Shown: positions 17,909 through 25,699 of the stretch, one piece after another
Layout: every line of letters starts with the position of its first letter
Position numbering within the stretch: the first letter of the stretch is position 1
IMG/VR virus record: IMGVR_UViG_3300025778_000016
Span: 1-64,000 of that record
Length of the DNA stretch: 64,000 nt
Reading direction: 5' to 3' (one strand)
DNA from: a virus
Made by a program: the position numbers and the translations under genes
Notes under the pieces: generated by a model
The model's input: the letters and a program-made list of their open reading frames with translations, nothing else
What the model was told of the DNA's origin: nothing
The model's database searches: none

Positions 17909-18248
17909 ATTCTTTAGTGACTAATTTCCATTTTTGTTTTTTAGTTTTAACTTTATTTGAAACAATAACACTTATATCGTCAGTATGTGTACTTACACCT
18001 TCAGTGTCGTGTGGCTGTAGTTTACTAATTACTAAATTACTAGCAACAGTTGATATCTTACCATTAACAACTCTAACATCAGGTCTTGCTTCGGCAAATG
18101 TCTGACTATCAATTTCAATAAAGTTACCTTCTAACTGTTCACAAGTATAACATATGACATTGCCTTTGTCATCATAATATAGTCGAAATGTTGGTTTAAT
18201 TACAGTTGGAGCTGACCAAATAGTTATAAATTCTTCATTTTCACTCAT
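17901..18248 (-). CDS. Conserved-looking small protein of unknown function
   Basis: 115 residues, between two glycosyltransferase-like genes and overlapping both (4 and 8 nt). The N-terminal half, PTFRLYYDDKGNVICYTCEQ then IEIDSQTFAEARPDVRVVNG, looks like a compact beta-rich domain. The C-terminal SNKVKTKKQKWKLVTKEYG is basic. I do not recognise it. The organisation suggests a partner of the sugar enzymes or of the virion; neither is shown. Confidence 0.55.
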   Translation of the reverse strand: MSENEEFITIWSAPTVIKPTFRLYYDDKGNVICYTCEQLEGNFIEIDSQTFAEARPDVRVVNGKISTVASNLVISKLQPHDTEGVSTHTDDISVIVSNKVKTKKQKWKLVTKEYG

Positions 18249-19039
18249 AACCCTGCCTCTATTTTTTTAGCAAATGTTTTTACATGATAGTGAAATGGAT
18301 ACTGTTGTGGTACTGTATTAACTCTTAGTGAGTGTGGCAATATTTCATATGCCAATATATCAGTCCAGTTTTCTGTTGGTAATCCATTTACCCATTGTTT
18401 CATATGTACCATGCTCATTTCTTTGAAATGTGGCATAGTTGTATTCTCATTGCCTAATATATGACATGCTATACTATACGCCCAATCTGTTGTTACAGGT
18501 TCGTGTGGATGACATTTTAATATTGCTTTATAATCTTTCCAGTTTTCAAAAACATCTCTTACAATTCTAAAAAATTTTTCTGCTAAATCGCCTTTCTTAA
18601 AATATGTAATAGCATTATACACATCTGGTAATTTGTTATCATCAATAAGTTTTCTATAAACTCTTACATCGGAAATTTCTTGTTTAAAATTTCTAATTGT
18701 AGAACTTACAACTAAATCTTTTTGGCACAATACGTCCCACCAGTAGTCAATACTTTTTGGCAAATACATATCTGCTTCTAATTTAATAGTATATTCGTAT
18801 GGGCTAGCTTTATAGACCTGCCAATCATTAGCAAGTTTCCACTCTCCTAATGGATTTAAATCTCCATAGGGAAATTTTACCACTGAGTCAAATATTTCAT
18901 TAAATGTAATGTTGTCTGATATTAAAGTTACTTTAGCTTTGGGCATAACTTTTTTGATGCTCGTTGCTAAAACTTCAGCACATTTTACGTAATCAGTTTT
19001 GTATGTATTTTGTGCTACAATAACAAAGCCTTTATTCAT
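18245..19039 (-). CDS. Glycosyltransferase-like protein (GT-A type)
   Basis: 264 residues. The start NKGFVIVAQNTYKTDYVKCA and the acid pair YTIKLEADMYLPKS near residue 98 fit a GT-A enzyme, with ExD as metal site. The residues around VTTDWAYSIACHIL form the usual second acidic site. It overlaps both neighbours and is distantly similar in order to the 19032-19838 protein. No transmembrane segment. The donor sugar cannot be read from sequence. Confidence 0.55.
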   Translation of the reverse strand: MNKGFVIVAQNTYKTDYVKCAEVLATSIKKVMPKAKVTLISDNITFNEIFDSVVKFPYGDLNPLGEWKLANDWQVYKASPYEYTIKLEADMYLPKSIDYWWDVLCQKDLVVSSTIRNFKQEISDVRVYRKLIDDNKLPDVYNAITYFKKGDLAEKFFRIVRDVFENWKDYKAILKCHPHEPVTTDWAYSIACHILGNENTTMPHFKEMSMVHMKQWVNGLPTENWTDILAYEILPHSLRVNTVPQQYPFHYHVKTFAKKIEAGL

Positions 19040-19838
19040 TGATCAACTCCACAAAGATATCTTTATTCATAACATGAAAATCCATATCCTTGATTGTAAT
19101 ATATTCTTTACGAATCTTACTACGTTGCCAATTGTCAAACATCACAGTATACTGCGTATTAAATTTTTCGTTTGTATCTGCGTATACTTGAGTGTTTTTA
19201 CCAACGTGTAATAAGTTCCATGGGATAATATCTCCTGGCAACAAAGTATGTCCATTTACAATACGTAATGCTAGTGTAAGTGCGTAATCATTGCGATATA
19301 CACCGCCAATGAAATTATGAATATTAGCATAATGATCATAATTATTTTGTACCATTTCTAAACATTCAAAAATTTGTTTAGCACGTTTTGTTTTTCTAAA
19401 AGCAACTACTGTTGCCCATAGTGTGTTATAACTATACACGCTAAGACATTCTTGTGTAGCATTAGGATGCATTAAAAAATTTGTTGTGTCGTGGCAGCAA
19501 AAATCTTCTGAGATTTCAAAAGTTTTAAGTAACTTGTCACTATTAACCATATAGTCAACATCCAATAATAATGTTTCATCATATGGACTTAGTTCATAAG
19601 CTTGATAACGTCCTTTATTAATCCAAATTCCAAAATCTCTTACATTGTTTTTGTCTGGAATAACTTTTATGACTTTATCAAACTTATATTTTGATTTTTT
19701 TGGGCAAGTCTGCTCGTCTGTAACTAATGTTACAGGCATGCCCAAAAAATGATTTATACGTTTAGCAGTATAAACTGCCATGTCATAATAATTATAAGTT
19801 GGACTATTGAAAGCAAATAATATTGCTCCACGACTCAT
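19032..19838 (-). CDS. Glycosyltransferase-like protein (GT8-like, GT-A fold)
   Basis: 268 residues. GAILFAFNSPTYNYYDMAVYTAKRI at the start is typical of proteins that open with a nucleotide-binding strand, and MPVTLVTDEQ follows. ETLLLDVDYMVNSDKLL near residue 91 is a DxD site. DYALTLALRIVNGH is a likely acceptor-side helix. Marine T4-like phages carry similar genes beside tail fibres, which is consistent with the position here. Neighbour starts overlap by 4 and 8 nt. Confidence 0.58.
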   Translation of the reverse strand: MSRGAILFAFNSPTYNYYDMAVYTAKRINHFLGMPVTLVTDEQTCPKKSKYKFDKVIKVIPDKNNVRDFGIWINKGRYQAYELSPYDETLLLDVDYMVNSDKLLKTFEISEDFCCHDTTNFLMHPNATQECLSVYSYNTLWATVVAFRKTKRAKQIFECLEMVQNNYDHYANIHNFIGGVYRNDYALTLALRIVNGHTLLPGDIIPWNLLHVGKNTQVYADTNEKFNTQYTVMFDNWQRSKIRKEYITIKDMDFHVMNKDIFVELINE

Positions 19839-20140
19839 CGTTTAGCCTCAAGATGTTTCCATTCAGCATAGTATTCTGACATTATAACTGTATATACATC
19901 AGTTAATTTTTCAAGTAACAGAGGTCTGTCAACTTCTACTGGATTATCAAATGTATCATTTAAAACAAGTGTAGGTGTGTCAAATGCTCTTAATAAACTA
20001 ATTGTGGTAGCGTCAGCGCGCCATAGACCGCCCTGTTCTGCTAACAGTAGTTTAGCATTGTATTTTTCTTTTAAATAGCTTTTTGCTGAATTGTGATTAA
20101 ATCTGGCTTTTGCTTCGGTAATTAACGTTTTAGTATCCAT
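19835..20140 (-). CDS. Small protein of unknown function
   Basis: 101 residues, predicted mostly helical: TLITEAKARFNHNSAKSYLKEKYNAKLLLA, then a central LLRAFDTPTLVLND. It starts about 50 nt after the fibre gene and leads the sugar/radical SAM cluster, overlapping the next gene by 4 nt. GGGAG lies a few bases before the ATG. No domain recognised. A small chaperone or adhesin-assembly role would fit its place but is not supported by motifs. Confidence 0.55.
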   Translation of the reverse strand: MDTKTLITEAKARFNHNSAKSYLKEKYNAKLLLAEQGGLWRADATTISLLRAFDTPTLVLNDTFDNPVEVDRPLLLEKLTDVYTVIMSEYYAEWKHLEAKR

Positions 20141-20188
20141 ATATACTCCCTACGAGTATTTAGATAGCTATAAACATGTCCTAAAAAA

Positions 20189-21142
20189 TTATGAGCCTGT
20201 TACTGATCCAGCGAGAGTAATTGTTCCCCAACTATTAGCTAAGTTAGTTGTTTCTGGTGGGCGAACTGTCATAGTCGTAGCACTGCCACTACTTGCTGTT
20301 AACCCAGTTGGGATTTCTGTCCATAAACAGTAGATTGTAATAATGCTACCTGAGTCACCGTTGGTTCCCTGTGTACCATTTGATTTAATTAAAAACTTAA
20401 TGTTTGTACTTAAGTAACCACTTGGTCCGGTACTAGCGGCTTGTTGGAAAACGTTTGCGTTTGCTGTTGTCAACGCATAGTAACCATTATTTGTTAGATA
20501 TGGGCTTGGGGCGTTGCCGCCGCCGCCGATTTTAGTAACGCCCGAATAACTTGTACTACTAACTGTGATTGTTGGACCTGTTGGTGCACTTAATACAACT
20601 GTACCAACGTTACTTGCTAAGTTGTTTAACAATAAGTTAATACCTGTACCAGTTGGGTGACTGCATGTTAATGCTAATTGACCGCCACTGTTAAAGAAAT
20701 AACGAGCAGCATCGCCGTTGGCAAATGTAGCAGTAAATGTGAATGTTAACGCACTACTCCATGTGCTACCAAAAGTTGCTGTGTTTGATGTTGTTGAACC
20801 TTGGCTAGCAGCATTAAGTCTGCTATTATAAATTGTTGTTAAGTTTGTTGAAATAGCACTTACATATGTAATTGTGTTGCCAGCTACAGGTGCTGTGACT
20901 GCTGTAATGCTTGTGCCCTGGTGTGTAGCTGCGCTTGCTGTGTTACTAACTAATGCATTCCATTGACCTGCGGCTGTTACAGTGCCGCCTGCTGTTACTT
21001 GACCTACTGCTGTTTGTCCATATCCTGCACTACCACCACCTGTTGCCCAAACCGTATTAAGTGTGCCTGCTGTAAAGTTAGTAGTGCCAACTAACGTGTT
21101 AAAATCTGTTGCTTGTATCAATCCATACTGTGCGTAAGTCAT
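20189..21142 (-). CDS. Virion adhesin/fibre-associated protein
   Basis: 317 residues, rich in Thr, Ser, Ala, Gly and Asn and poor in charged residues, as in secreted or virion beta-structural proteins. The N-terminus MTYAQYGLIQATDFNTLVG is a short helix-like opening, followed by long beta-prone stretches such as TFGSTWSSALTFTFTATF and a Gly-rich GGGGNAPSPY loop. No signal peptide. It follows two fibre genes in the same direction. Probably a structural or host-contact component; no enzyme motif. Confidence 0.6.
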   Translation of the reverse strand: MTYAQYGLIQATDFNTLVGTTNFTAGTLNTVWATGGGSAGYGQTAVGQVTAGGTVTAAGQWNALVSNTASAATHQGTSITAVTAPVAGNTITYVSAISTNLTTIYNSRLNAASQGSTTSNTATFGSTWSSALTFTFTATFANGDAARYFFNSGGQLALTCSHPTGTGINLLLNNLASNVGTVVLSAPTGPTITVSSTSYSGVTKIGGGGNAPSPYLTNNGYYALTTANANVFQQAASTGPSGYLSTNIKFLIKSNGTQGTNGDSGSIITIYCLWTEIPTGLTASSGSATTMTVRPPETTNLANSWGTITLAGSVTGS

Positions 21143-21154
21143 TTCTAAACCCTA

Positions 21155-22378
21155 TTATACTATCATTACTATGGCTTCTACTGTGCCAATTCCATCTGTT
21201 GTTTTACTATTTAGTGCGCGACCAATTACGTTAAATGCTGTAATTTCATTTCTGTTTGCTGCTCTAGCAAGACCATTTCCCGCACTTACTAATCTATCAT
21301 TTTTGTTAACTTTACCAGTAACTTTTACTTGTACTCTACCTGTAACCGCTACTGGAGGATGTGTGTCATCATCGCCTGCGCCGCTATTCATCAAATAAGC
21401 AGCAGTATTACTTATAACACCAAATACATCTTCACTTAATTCATATTTTACAGCAGTAATTTCTTTTTCACCACCTAATTCTACAACTGTGCCCGCGTCA
21501 TATGCTTCGTCAGCGGCAAATCTTTCTGCCAAGTCAGCGTATGTAGCTACTAATCTTGATCCTGCTGTTAATGCCCAGTTACCTGTAATTGAACCTGGGT
21601 TAGTGTTTGCGCCAGTTGTTATTACGTTTGCTGTAATTTGAGTAACTAATATATTACCGCCATATGTTGGCAGATACGCTGCTACGTTGCTATTGCTGTA
21701 TGTACCAGCGAAACTAATAGGGTTACCATTGGCATAATAATAGTTATCAGTTCTAATACCGATATTACCGCTACCTCGAACTAATAAATTGCCACCTGTA
21801 ATGTACATTGCTGTACCTGCTGCGCCATTGGCAGTTCCTGAACCTGTTGCTGTCCATACACCTGTGATTGATCCTGATGTAGAAGAACCACCTGTTGTAA
21901 TTACTTGTGTTGTTAATGTGCCAATGTTAGCAGAAGTTATGCTAGCGTTGCCTATTGTGGCATTGCTATTTACAGTAAGAAAATTAACACTAGCAGCGTT
22001 TGCTGTTGTAGTATTAACAATAGCTGCGTTATTAGCAGACAAGTTGCCTGTAACTGTTACTGCGCCGAATGTTGTGTTACCACCGCTTGCTGTAGCTGTA
22101 AGTGCTAACCAAGATGCTTGATTAGTTGTGCCATCAGCAGGGCAAATATACATTGTGCTGTTGTTTGTATTAAACCAAAGTTGACCTGCTAAAGGATTAG
22201 CAGGAGGAGTTGATTTGGCAAAATTTTCAACTAGATATACAAAGTTTTCATCTAATGCTTGACCATAACCAGCATAGTTTCTGCCAGGTAAGCCTAAACT
22301 AGTACTTGTTGTATTAATTGTGCCGTCAGCAATAGTTGTTAATACTGTACCATTGCTTTTAACTATCGTATATGCCAT
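21155..22378 (-). CDS. Tail fibre protein with C-terminal DLAERF-type domain
   Basis: 407 residues. The first 95 residues (GTINTTSTSLGLPGRNYAG, YGQALDENFVYLVENFA, LAGQLWFNTNNSTM) match the N-terminus of the 820-residue fibre, so both probably attach to the same virion site. The middle is a beta-repeat stalk. The end starts with TYADLAERFAADEAYDAG and runs VVELGGEKEIT to TDGIGTVEAIVMIV. This is a small domain I know from C-termini of marine phage fibres, perhaps related to intramolecular chaperone or autoprocessing domains. An upstream GATAAATA box and a GGAG site are present. Confidence 0.78.
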   Translation of the reverse strand: MAYTIVKSNGTVLTTIADGTINTTSTSLGLPGRNYAGYGQALDENFVYLVENFAKSTPPANPLAGQLWFNTNNSTMYICPADGTTNQASWLALTATASGGNTTFGAVTVTGNLSANNAAIVNTTTANAASVNFLTVNSNATIGNASITSANIGTLTTQVITTGGSSTSGSITGVWTATGSGTANGAAGTAMYITGGNLLVRGSGNIGIRTDNYYYANGNPISFAGTYSNSNVAAYLPTYGGNILVTQITANVITTGANTNPGSITGNWALTAGSRLVATYADLAERFAADEAYDAGTVVELGGEKEITAVKYELSEDVFGVISNTAAYLMNSGAGDDDTHPPVAVTGRVQVKVTGKVNKNDRLVSAGNGLARAANRNEITAFNVIGRALNSKTTDGIGTVEAIVMIV

Positions 22379-22396
22379 TCAAAAAACTCCGTTACT

Positions 22397-22404
22397 GTAT
22401 TTAT
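22397..22404 (-). promoter_or_regulatory. T4-late-like box GATAAATA upstream of a tail fibre gene
   Basis: The minus strand reads GATAAATA, one base from the T4 late element TATAAATA and fitting the NATAAATA form reported in marine T4-like phages. It lies 18 nt before the ATG at 22378, leaving room for a start site and a GGAG ribosome site. Confidence 0.5.
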
Positions 22405-22414
22405 CTAAATTAAA

Positions 22415-24877
22415 TTATGCTGGTCCAAAAGCTACCCATGTAAAGCCGTTAAGGTTACCTGAACTACTTGTTGCTCTTTGATATTGAACCGAGAAATTAT
22501 AGTTATTCGTAAGTCCCCAAACTACCTGAAGCCATAAGTCCACAGTCCCGCTAGCCCCGTTTATATAAGGAGTAGCTATTACAGACCATGGTGTATTGCT
22601 AAAAGGTACAGGATAAGCTACTGGACCCACAAGTTGTTCATTAGCAGTGTAGTCAAATTTGCCCCATTGCATTAATATTCCACCTGGCAAAGTAATATAT
22701 CCTGGACTACCTGCGCTTGGATTAAAATTGCTTGTATTTAAAAATCCTGATGGGTTGGTTGAGTTATAAGGTGTAAATCCCAATGCACTTATAATTTGAG
22801 GTGAATTTAATGTAGTAACTGTAGAGGCTAGCCCAGCATTTGTGGCGTATCCTGCGTTTGCTGCGTAGGTTGCGTTAGCAACTGTACCTGTCACGTTTGC
22901 GCCAGTTATATTAGCTAATCCGCCACCATCACCAGATAGTGAACTTGCGCTTAAACTTCCTGAAACACTTAGACTGCTTAATGTACCTACACTTGTAATG
23001 TTTGGTTGTGCTGCTGTTGTAACAGTGCTTGCTGTTCCGGCACTTGTCGCAAATGTGCTTGTTCCTGCGCTATTAGCGTAATTAGCATTAGCTGAATTAG
23101 TTGAGTTAATTGCGTTGCCAGCATTATCGGCATAACTTGCGTTAGCAACTTTGCCTGAAACATTACCACCCGCTACGCTGTTAGCTACAGCGGCGTAGCT
23201 GACTTGTCCTGATACGTTAACCCCAGCTACACTATTTGCTACTGCTGCGTAAGTGGCGCTGTTAACTGTTCCTGAAACATTACTTCCTGATACGCTATTA
23301 GCTACATTTGCTACTGAAACTGATCCTACTACGTTAGCACCTGCTACGCTATTTGCGCTGGCAGCCACTGTGGCACTTGCTACTGTTCCTGAGACATTTG
23401 CTGCAGCTACACTATTAGCTGTAGTTGCGTATGCTACTGCTCCTGTTACATTGGCACCATTTATATTACTAATGCTGGCTCCATTTCCTACAAAATTGCC
23501 TATAAAACGCAACCCTGTTATATTACCAGAAGATGTTAAGTTGGTAAGTGTACCTACACTTGTAATATTAGGTTGAGAACCAAATACTACTGTTCCAGCA
23601 AAATTTGCGTAATTTGCGTTTGATACTGTAGCAGATGATATGTTTAAATTTGTTAATCCATGCCCATCACCAACAAAGTAGTTTGCTGTTACTACATTTC
23701 CTAAACTTGCGTTAGCTGTTGTTATATTTCCGGCTACTGTTAAACTATTTAATGTGCCAACAGTTGTAATATTAGGTTGACTTCCTGTAATCAAGCTTCC
23801 AACATAACCGCCATTTGCTGTTACAGTGCCAGCTACGTTTACACCTGAACTTGTAAAAACAACAGTATTAGGAATACCAAATACAGAAACAGTTACGTTC
23901 GCATCTGCTGAAGCAATATTAACATTACTTGCGCCATATCCAATATTTGGTTGTACTCCCTTGTTAACTCCGGTTAAATAATAACCATTGCCTAAAATAA
24001 AGTTACCATTAACATTACCAAAATTATCTCTTATAACTGCTGTATAAGGAGTGTTTGATATATTACTGCTGTATCCATTTAATAAATTAGCGTTTAAATT
24101 AGCAACTAGTGTGTTGCTAGCAATATTAAATGGGCTTGTTCCTTGTGGAGTAGTAGAAGTATAGATGTTTGAGGTTATCCCACCTGATACTGTTAGATAA
24201 GTTAATGTTCCTAATACATTAATATTAGGTTGAGCATTGGCTGATACTTCGCTAGCTACTGTAGCAACATTGGCACTAGCTACGCTGCCAATAATATTTG
24301 CTGCTGAAATGTTTAATCCGTAAATATTTGAACCTATACCAAGAGTCCAGTTACCGGTAAGAGTGCCATTTGTTGATGAACTTCCTGTAGTAATATTAGT
24401 TGATAAAATTGAATTTAGTGTGGCATTGCCATTTACTGAAATATTTGCGATATTGGCATTGTTTTTAACTGTCAAGTAATTAACGTTCGCAAGATTAGCT
24501 GAGACATTATTAGTTGCTGATATATTATTAGCAGCAATATTTCCATTTACAGTTAAGTTTCCTAATATTAAATTGGCGCTTGATGGACTAATACTTACAA
24601 CAGTTTGCCAATTGGCAGCATTACTTTCGCCGTCAATAGGACACAATTGTAAAACATTGTTTGATGTATTATACCATAATTGTCCTGCTAAGGGATTTTG
24701 TGGTACATTACTACTAGCAAAATTTTGAAGTAACCAAACAAAGTTTGTATCTAATACTTGACCATAGCCTGGATATAATCGTCCAGGCAATTGAAGTGAA
24801 GTCGATGTGGTATTAATAGTGCCATCTGGTATAGTTGTTAATATTGTACCATCAGTTTTATAAATTACATATGACAC
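22415..24877 (-). CDS. Long tail fibre/adhesin with repeat stalk and gp53-like C-terminal receptor domain
   Basis: 820 residues. The N-terminal 95 residues are shared with the 407-residue fibre. The stalk has two repeat types: QPNITSVGTLxxLxVxGN (several copies) and a 21/18-residue alternation built on ANSVAGxNVSGxV (residues about 486-585). The last 100 residues, PGGILMQWGKFDY to NGFTWVAFGPA, match the Gp53-like C-terminal domain often found at the tips of phage fibres; the end WxAFG is typical. Likely the host-recognition fibre, trimeric by analogy. The tip and stalk should evolve by recombination, which the repeats favour. Confidence 0.82.
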   Translation of the reverse strand: MSYVIYKTDGTILTTIPDGTINTTSTSLQLPGRLYPGYGQVLDTNFVWLLQNFASSNVPQNPLAGQLWYNTSNNVLQLCPIDGESNAANWQTVVSISPSSANLILGNLTVNGNIAANNISATNNVSANLANVNYLTVKNNANIANISVNGNATLNSILSTNITTGSSSTNGTLTGNWTLGIGSNIYGLNISAANIIGSVASANVATVASEVSANAQPNINVLGTLTYLTVSGGITSNIYTSTTPQGTSPFNIASNTLVANLNANLLNGYSSNISNTPYTAVIRDNFGNVNGNFILGNGYYLTGVNKGVQPNIGYGASNVNIASADANVTVSVFGIPNTVVFTSSGVNVAGTVTANGGYVGSLITGSQPNITTVGTLNSLTVAGNITTANASLGNVVTANYFVGDGHGLTNLNISSATVSNANYANFAGTVVFGSQPNITSVGTLTNLTSSGNITGLRFIGNFVGNGASISNINGANVTGAVAYATTANSVAAANVSGTVASATVAASANSVAGANVVGSVSVANVANSVSGSNVSGTVNSATYAAVANSVAGVNVSGQVSYAAVANSVAGGNVSGKVANASYADNAGNAINSTNSANANYANSAGTSTFATSAGTASTVTTAAQPNITSVGTLSSLSVSGSLSASSLSGDGGGLANITGANVTGTVANATYAANAGYATNAGLASTVTTLNSPQIISALGFTPYNSTNPSGFLNTSNFNPSAGSPGYITLPGGILMQWGKFDYTANEQLVGPVAYPVPFSNTPWSVIATPYINGASGTVDLWLQVVWGLTNNYNFSVQYQRATSSSGNLNGFTWVAFGPA
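23118..23422 (-). repeat. Tandem coding repeats (63/54-nt alternation) in fibre stalk
   Basis: Five consecutive units start with Ala-Asn-Ser-Val. Their lengths alternate 21, 18, 21, 18 and 21 residues, with consensus ANSVAGxNVSGxVxxAxxA. At the DNA level the units are imperfect copies (for example gctacgctattagctac variants). The alternation suggests a two-step periodic beta structure rather than a simple repeat. Confidence 0.7.
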
Positions 24878-24890
24878 TATCTAAGCTCCA

Positions 24891-25526
24891 TTAAACCTGT
24901 GAAGGACTTGTTGTAACTAAGTTTGTTAAACTTTGAATACGAATTGTATAATCAATTTGAATCTGTCTATTCAAACTTTTTTGAACTGGATGAAATACAA
25001 CATGTGTTAATAAACTTGTAATAACTTGCCCATATGTATCTACACCATTATTTGCTAATAACCCCAATTCATCGAAAATAAACGAACTATTAGTTTGCGT
25101 GCTGTTGTCAAAAGCATTTTGACCAGCAGGTTCGCCGTAGTCTAATAAACACTGAACTAATATATCACTATAAACTGTGCCACTTGTATGATACACGGTC
25201 ATATTATTGCGTGTTGGATCTGTGTTAAAAACGCTGTTATCATCTACTATTTTGGCATATGTTTGGTTGTAAAGCGAAGCGTTTTGCCCTGTAGTATTTG
25301 GGGGAAGATATGTAATTACCCCTGTGCTGTCTACGCTGGCTGCGCCATTACCAAATGCCATTTGATAGATTTCACCATAGCCTCTGTTACTTAATGTGTT
25401 TGCTAATGCTATACTCATGTTTTCATAGTTAATAGCATTTTTCTTTTCTACAAACACTTCTAAATTGTTTGGATCATAAATTTTTAAAAAGCCTTCAACT
25501 TTTAGGGCATAATTGATTATTGACAT
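24891..25526 (-). CDS. Virion structural protein (adapter-like)
   Basis: 211 residues. N-terminal segment LKIYDPNNLEVFVEKKNAINYENMS, then IALANTLSNRGYGEIYQMAFGNGAA. The C-terminal part, HVVFHPVQKSLNRQIQIDYTIRIQSL, is beta-rich. The position after the giant baseplate-linked gene and before the fibres matches small wedge or fibre-adapter proteins of T4-like phages (gp8 to gp10 region), but I cannot assign a T4 number. Its KIYDPNxxEVxVxK motif is repeated in the 50-residue gene immediately upstream. Confidence 0.6.
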   Translation of the reverse strand: MSIINYALKVEGFLKIYDPNNLEVFVEKKNAINYENMSIALANTLSNRGYGEIYQMAFGNGAASVDSTGVITYLPPNTTGQNASLYNQTYAKIVDDNSVFNTDPTRNNMTVYHTSGTVYSDILVQCLLDYGEPAGQNAFDNSTQTNSSFIFDELGLLANNGVDTYGQVITSLLTHVVFHPVQKSLNRQIQIDYTIRIQSLTNLVTTSPSQV

Positions 25527-25679
25527 TTAATTATCCCCTCTTTTATTAACCAAAACTTCTTTGGTATTAGGGTCATAAATCTTCACATGCGATGAAAATT
25601 GTATTGATCCTAGTTCATTTGGCTTTTTAGCTGGATTGGAAACCACAGTGTTTTCCTTCTTTTCTTTATTTAAATTCAT
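25527..25679 (-). CDS. Small protein, 50 residues, sharing a motif with the next gene
   Basis: ATG at 25679, TAA at 25527-25529 directly followed by the ATG of the 211-residue gene. It starts MNLNKEKKENTVVSNPAKKP and its C-terminal half SSHVKIYDPNTKEVLVNKRG is similar to LKIYDPNNLEVFVEKKNA in the next protein. The match and the exact stop/start junction show this is coding and not a gap. It may be a free copy of the domain that mediates docking of the adapter. No function is known to me. It fills what would otherwise be a 170-base gap. Confidence 0.65.
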   Translation of the reverse strand: MNLNKEKKENTVVSNPAKKPNELGSIQFSSHVKIYDPNTKEVLVNKRGDN

Positions 25680-25684
25680 AGAAT

Positions 25685-25692
25685 TATTTATC
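25685..25692 (-). promoter_or_regulatory. GATAAATA box before the 50-residue gene
   Basis: Same octamer as upstream of other tail genes, but only five bases before the ATG at 25679. A transcript from it would be leaderless, so it is less certain as a promoter than the 22397, 48502, 49003 and 57087 boxes. Confidence 0.3.
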
Positions 25693-25699
25693 ATAGTTT

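Noticed and set aside
21789-22121. Open plus-strand frame of 110 codons opposite the shorter fibre
   Set aside because: It is the antisense of a Val/Thr/Ala/Asn-rich repeat stalk; composition mirrors the real gene and no ribosome site is present.
23253-23576. Open plus-strand frame of 107 codons opposite the long fibre stalk
   Set aside because: Antisense of the ANSVAG repeats, with the same periodicity; no start signal.
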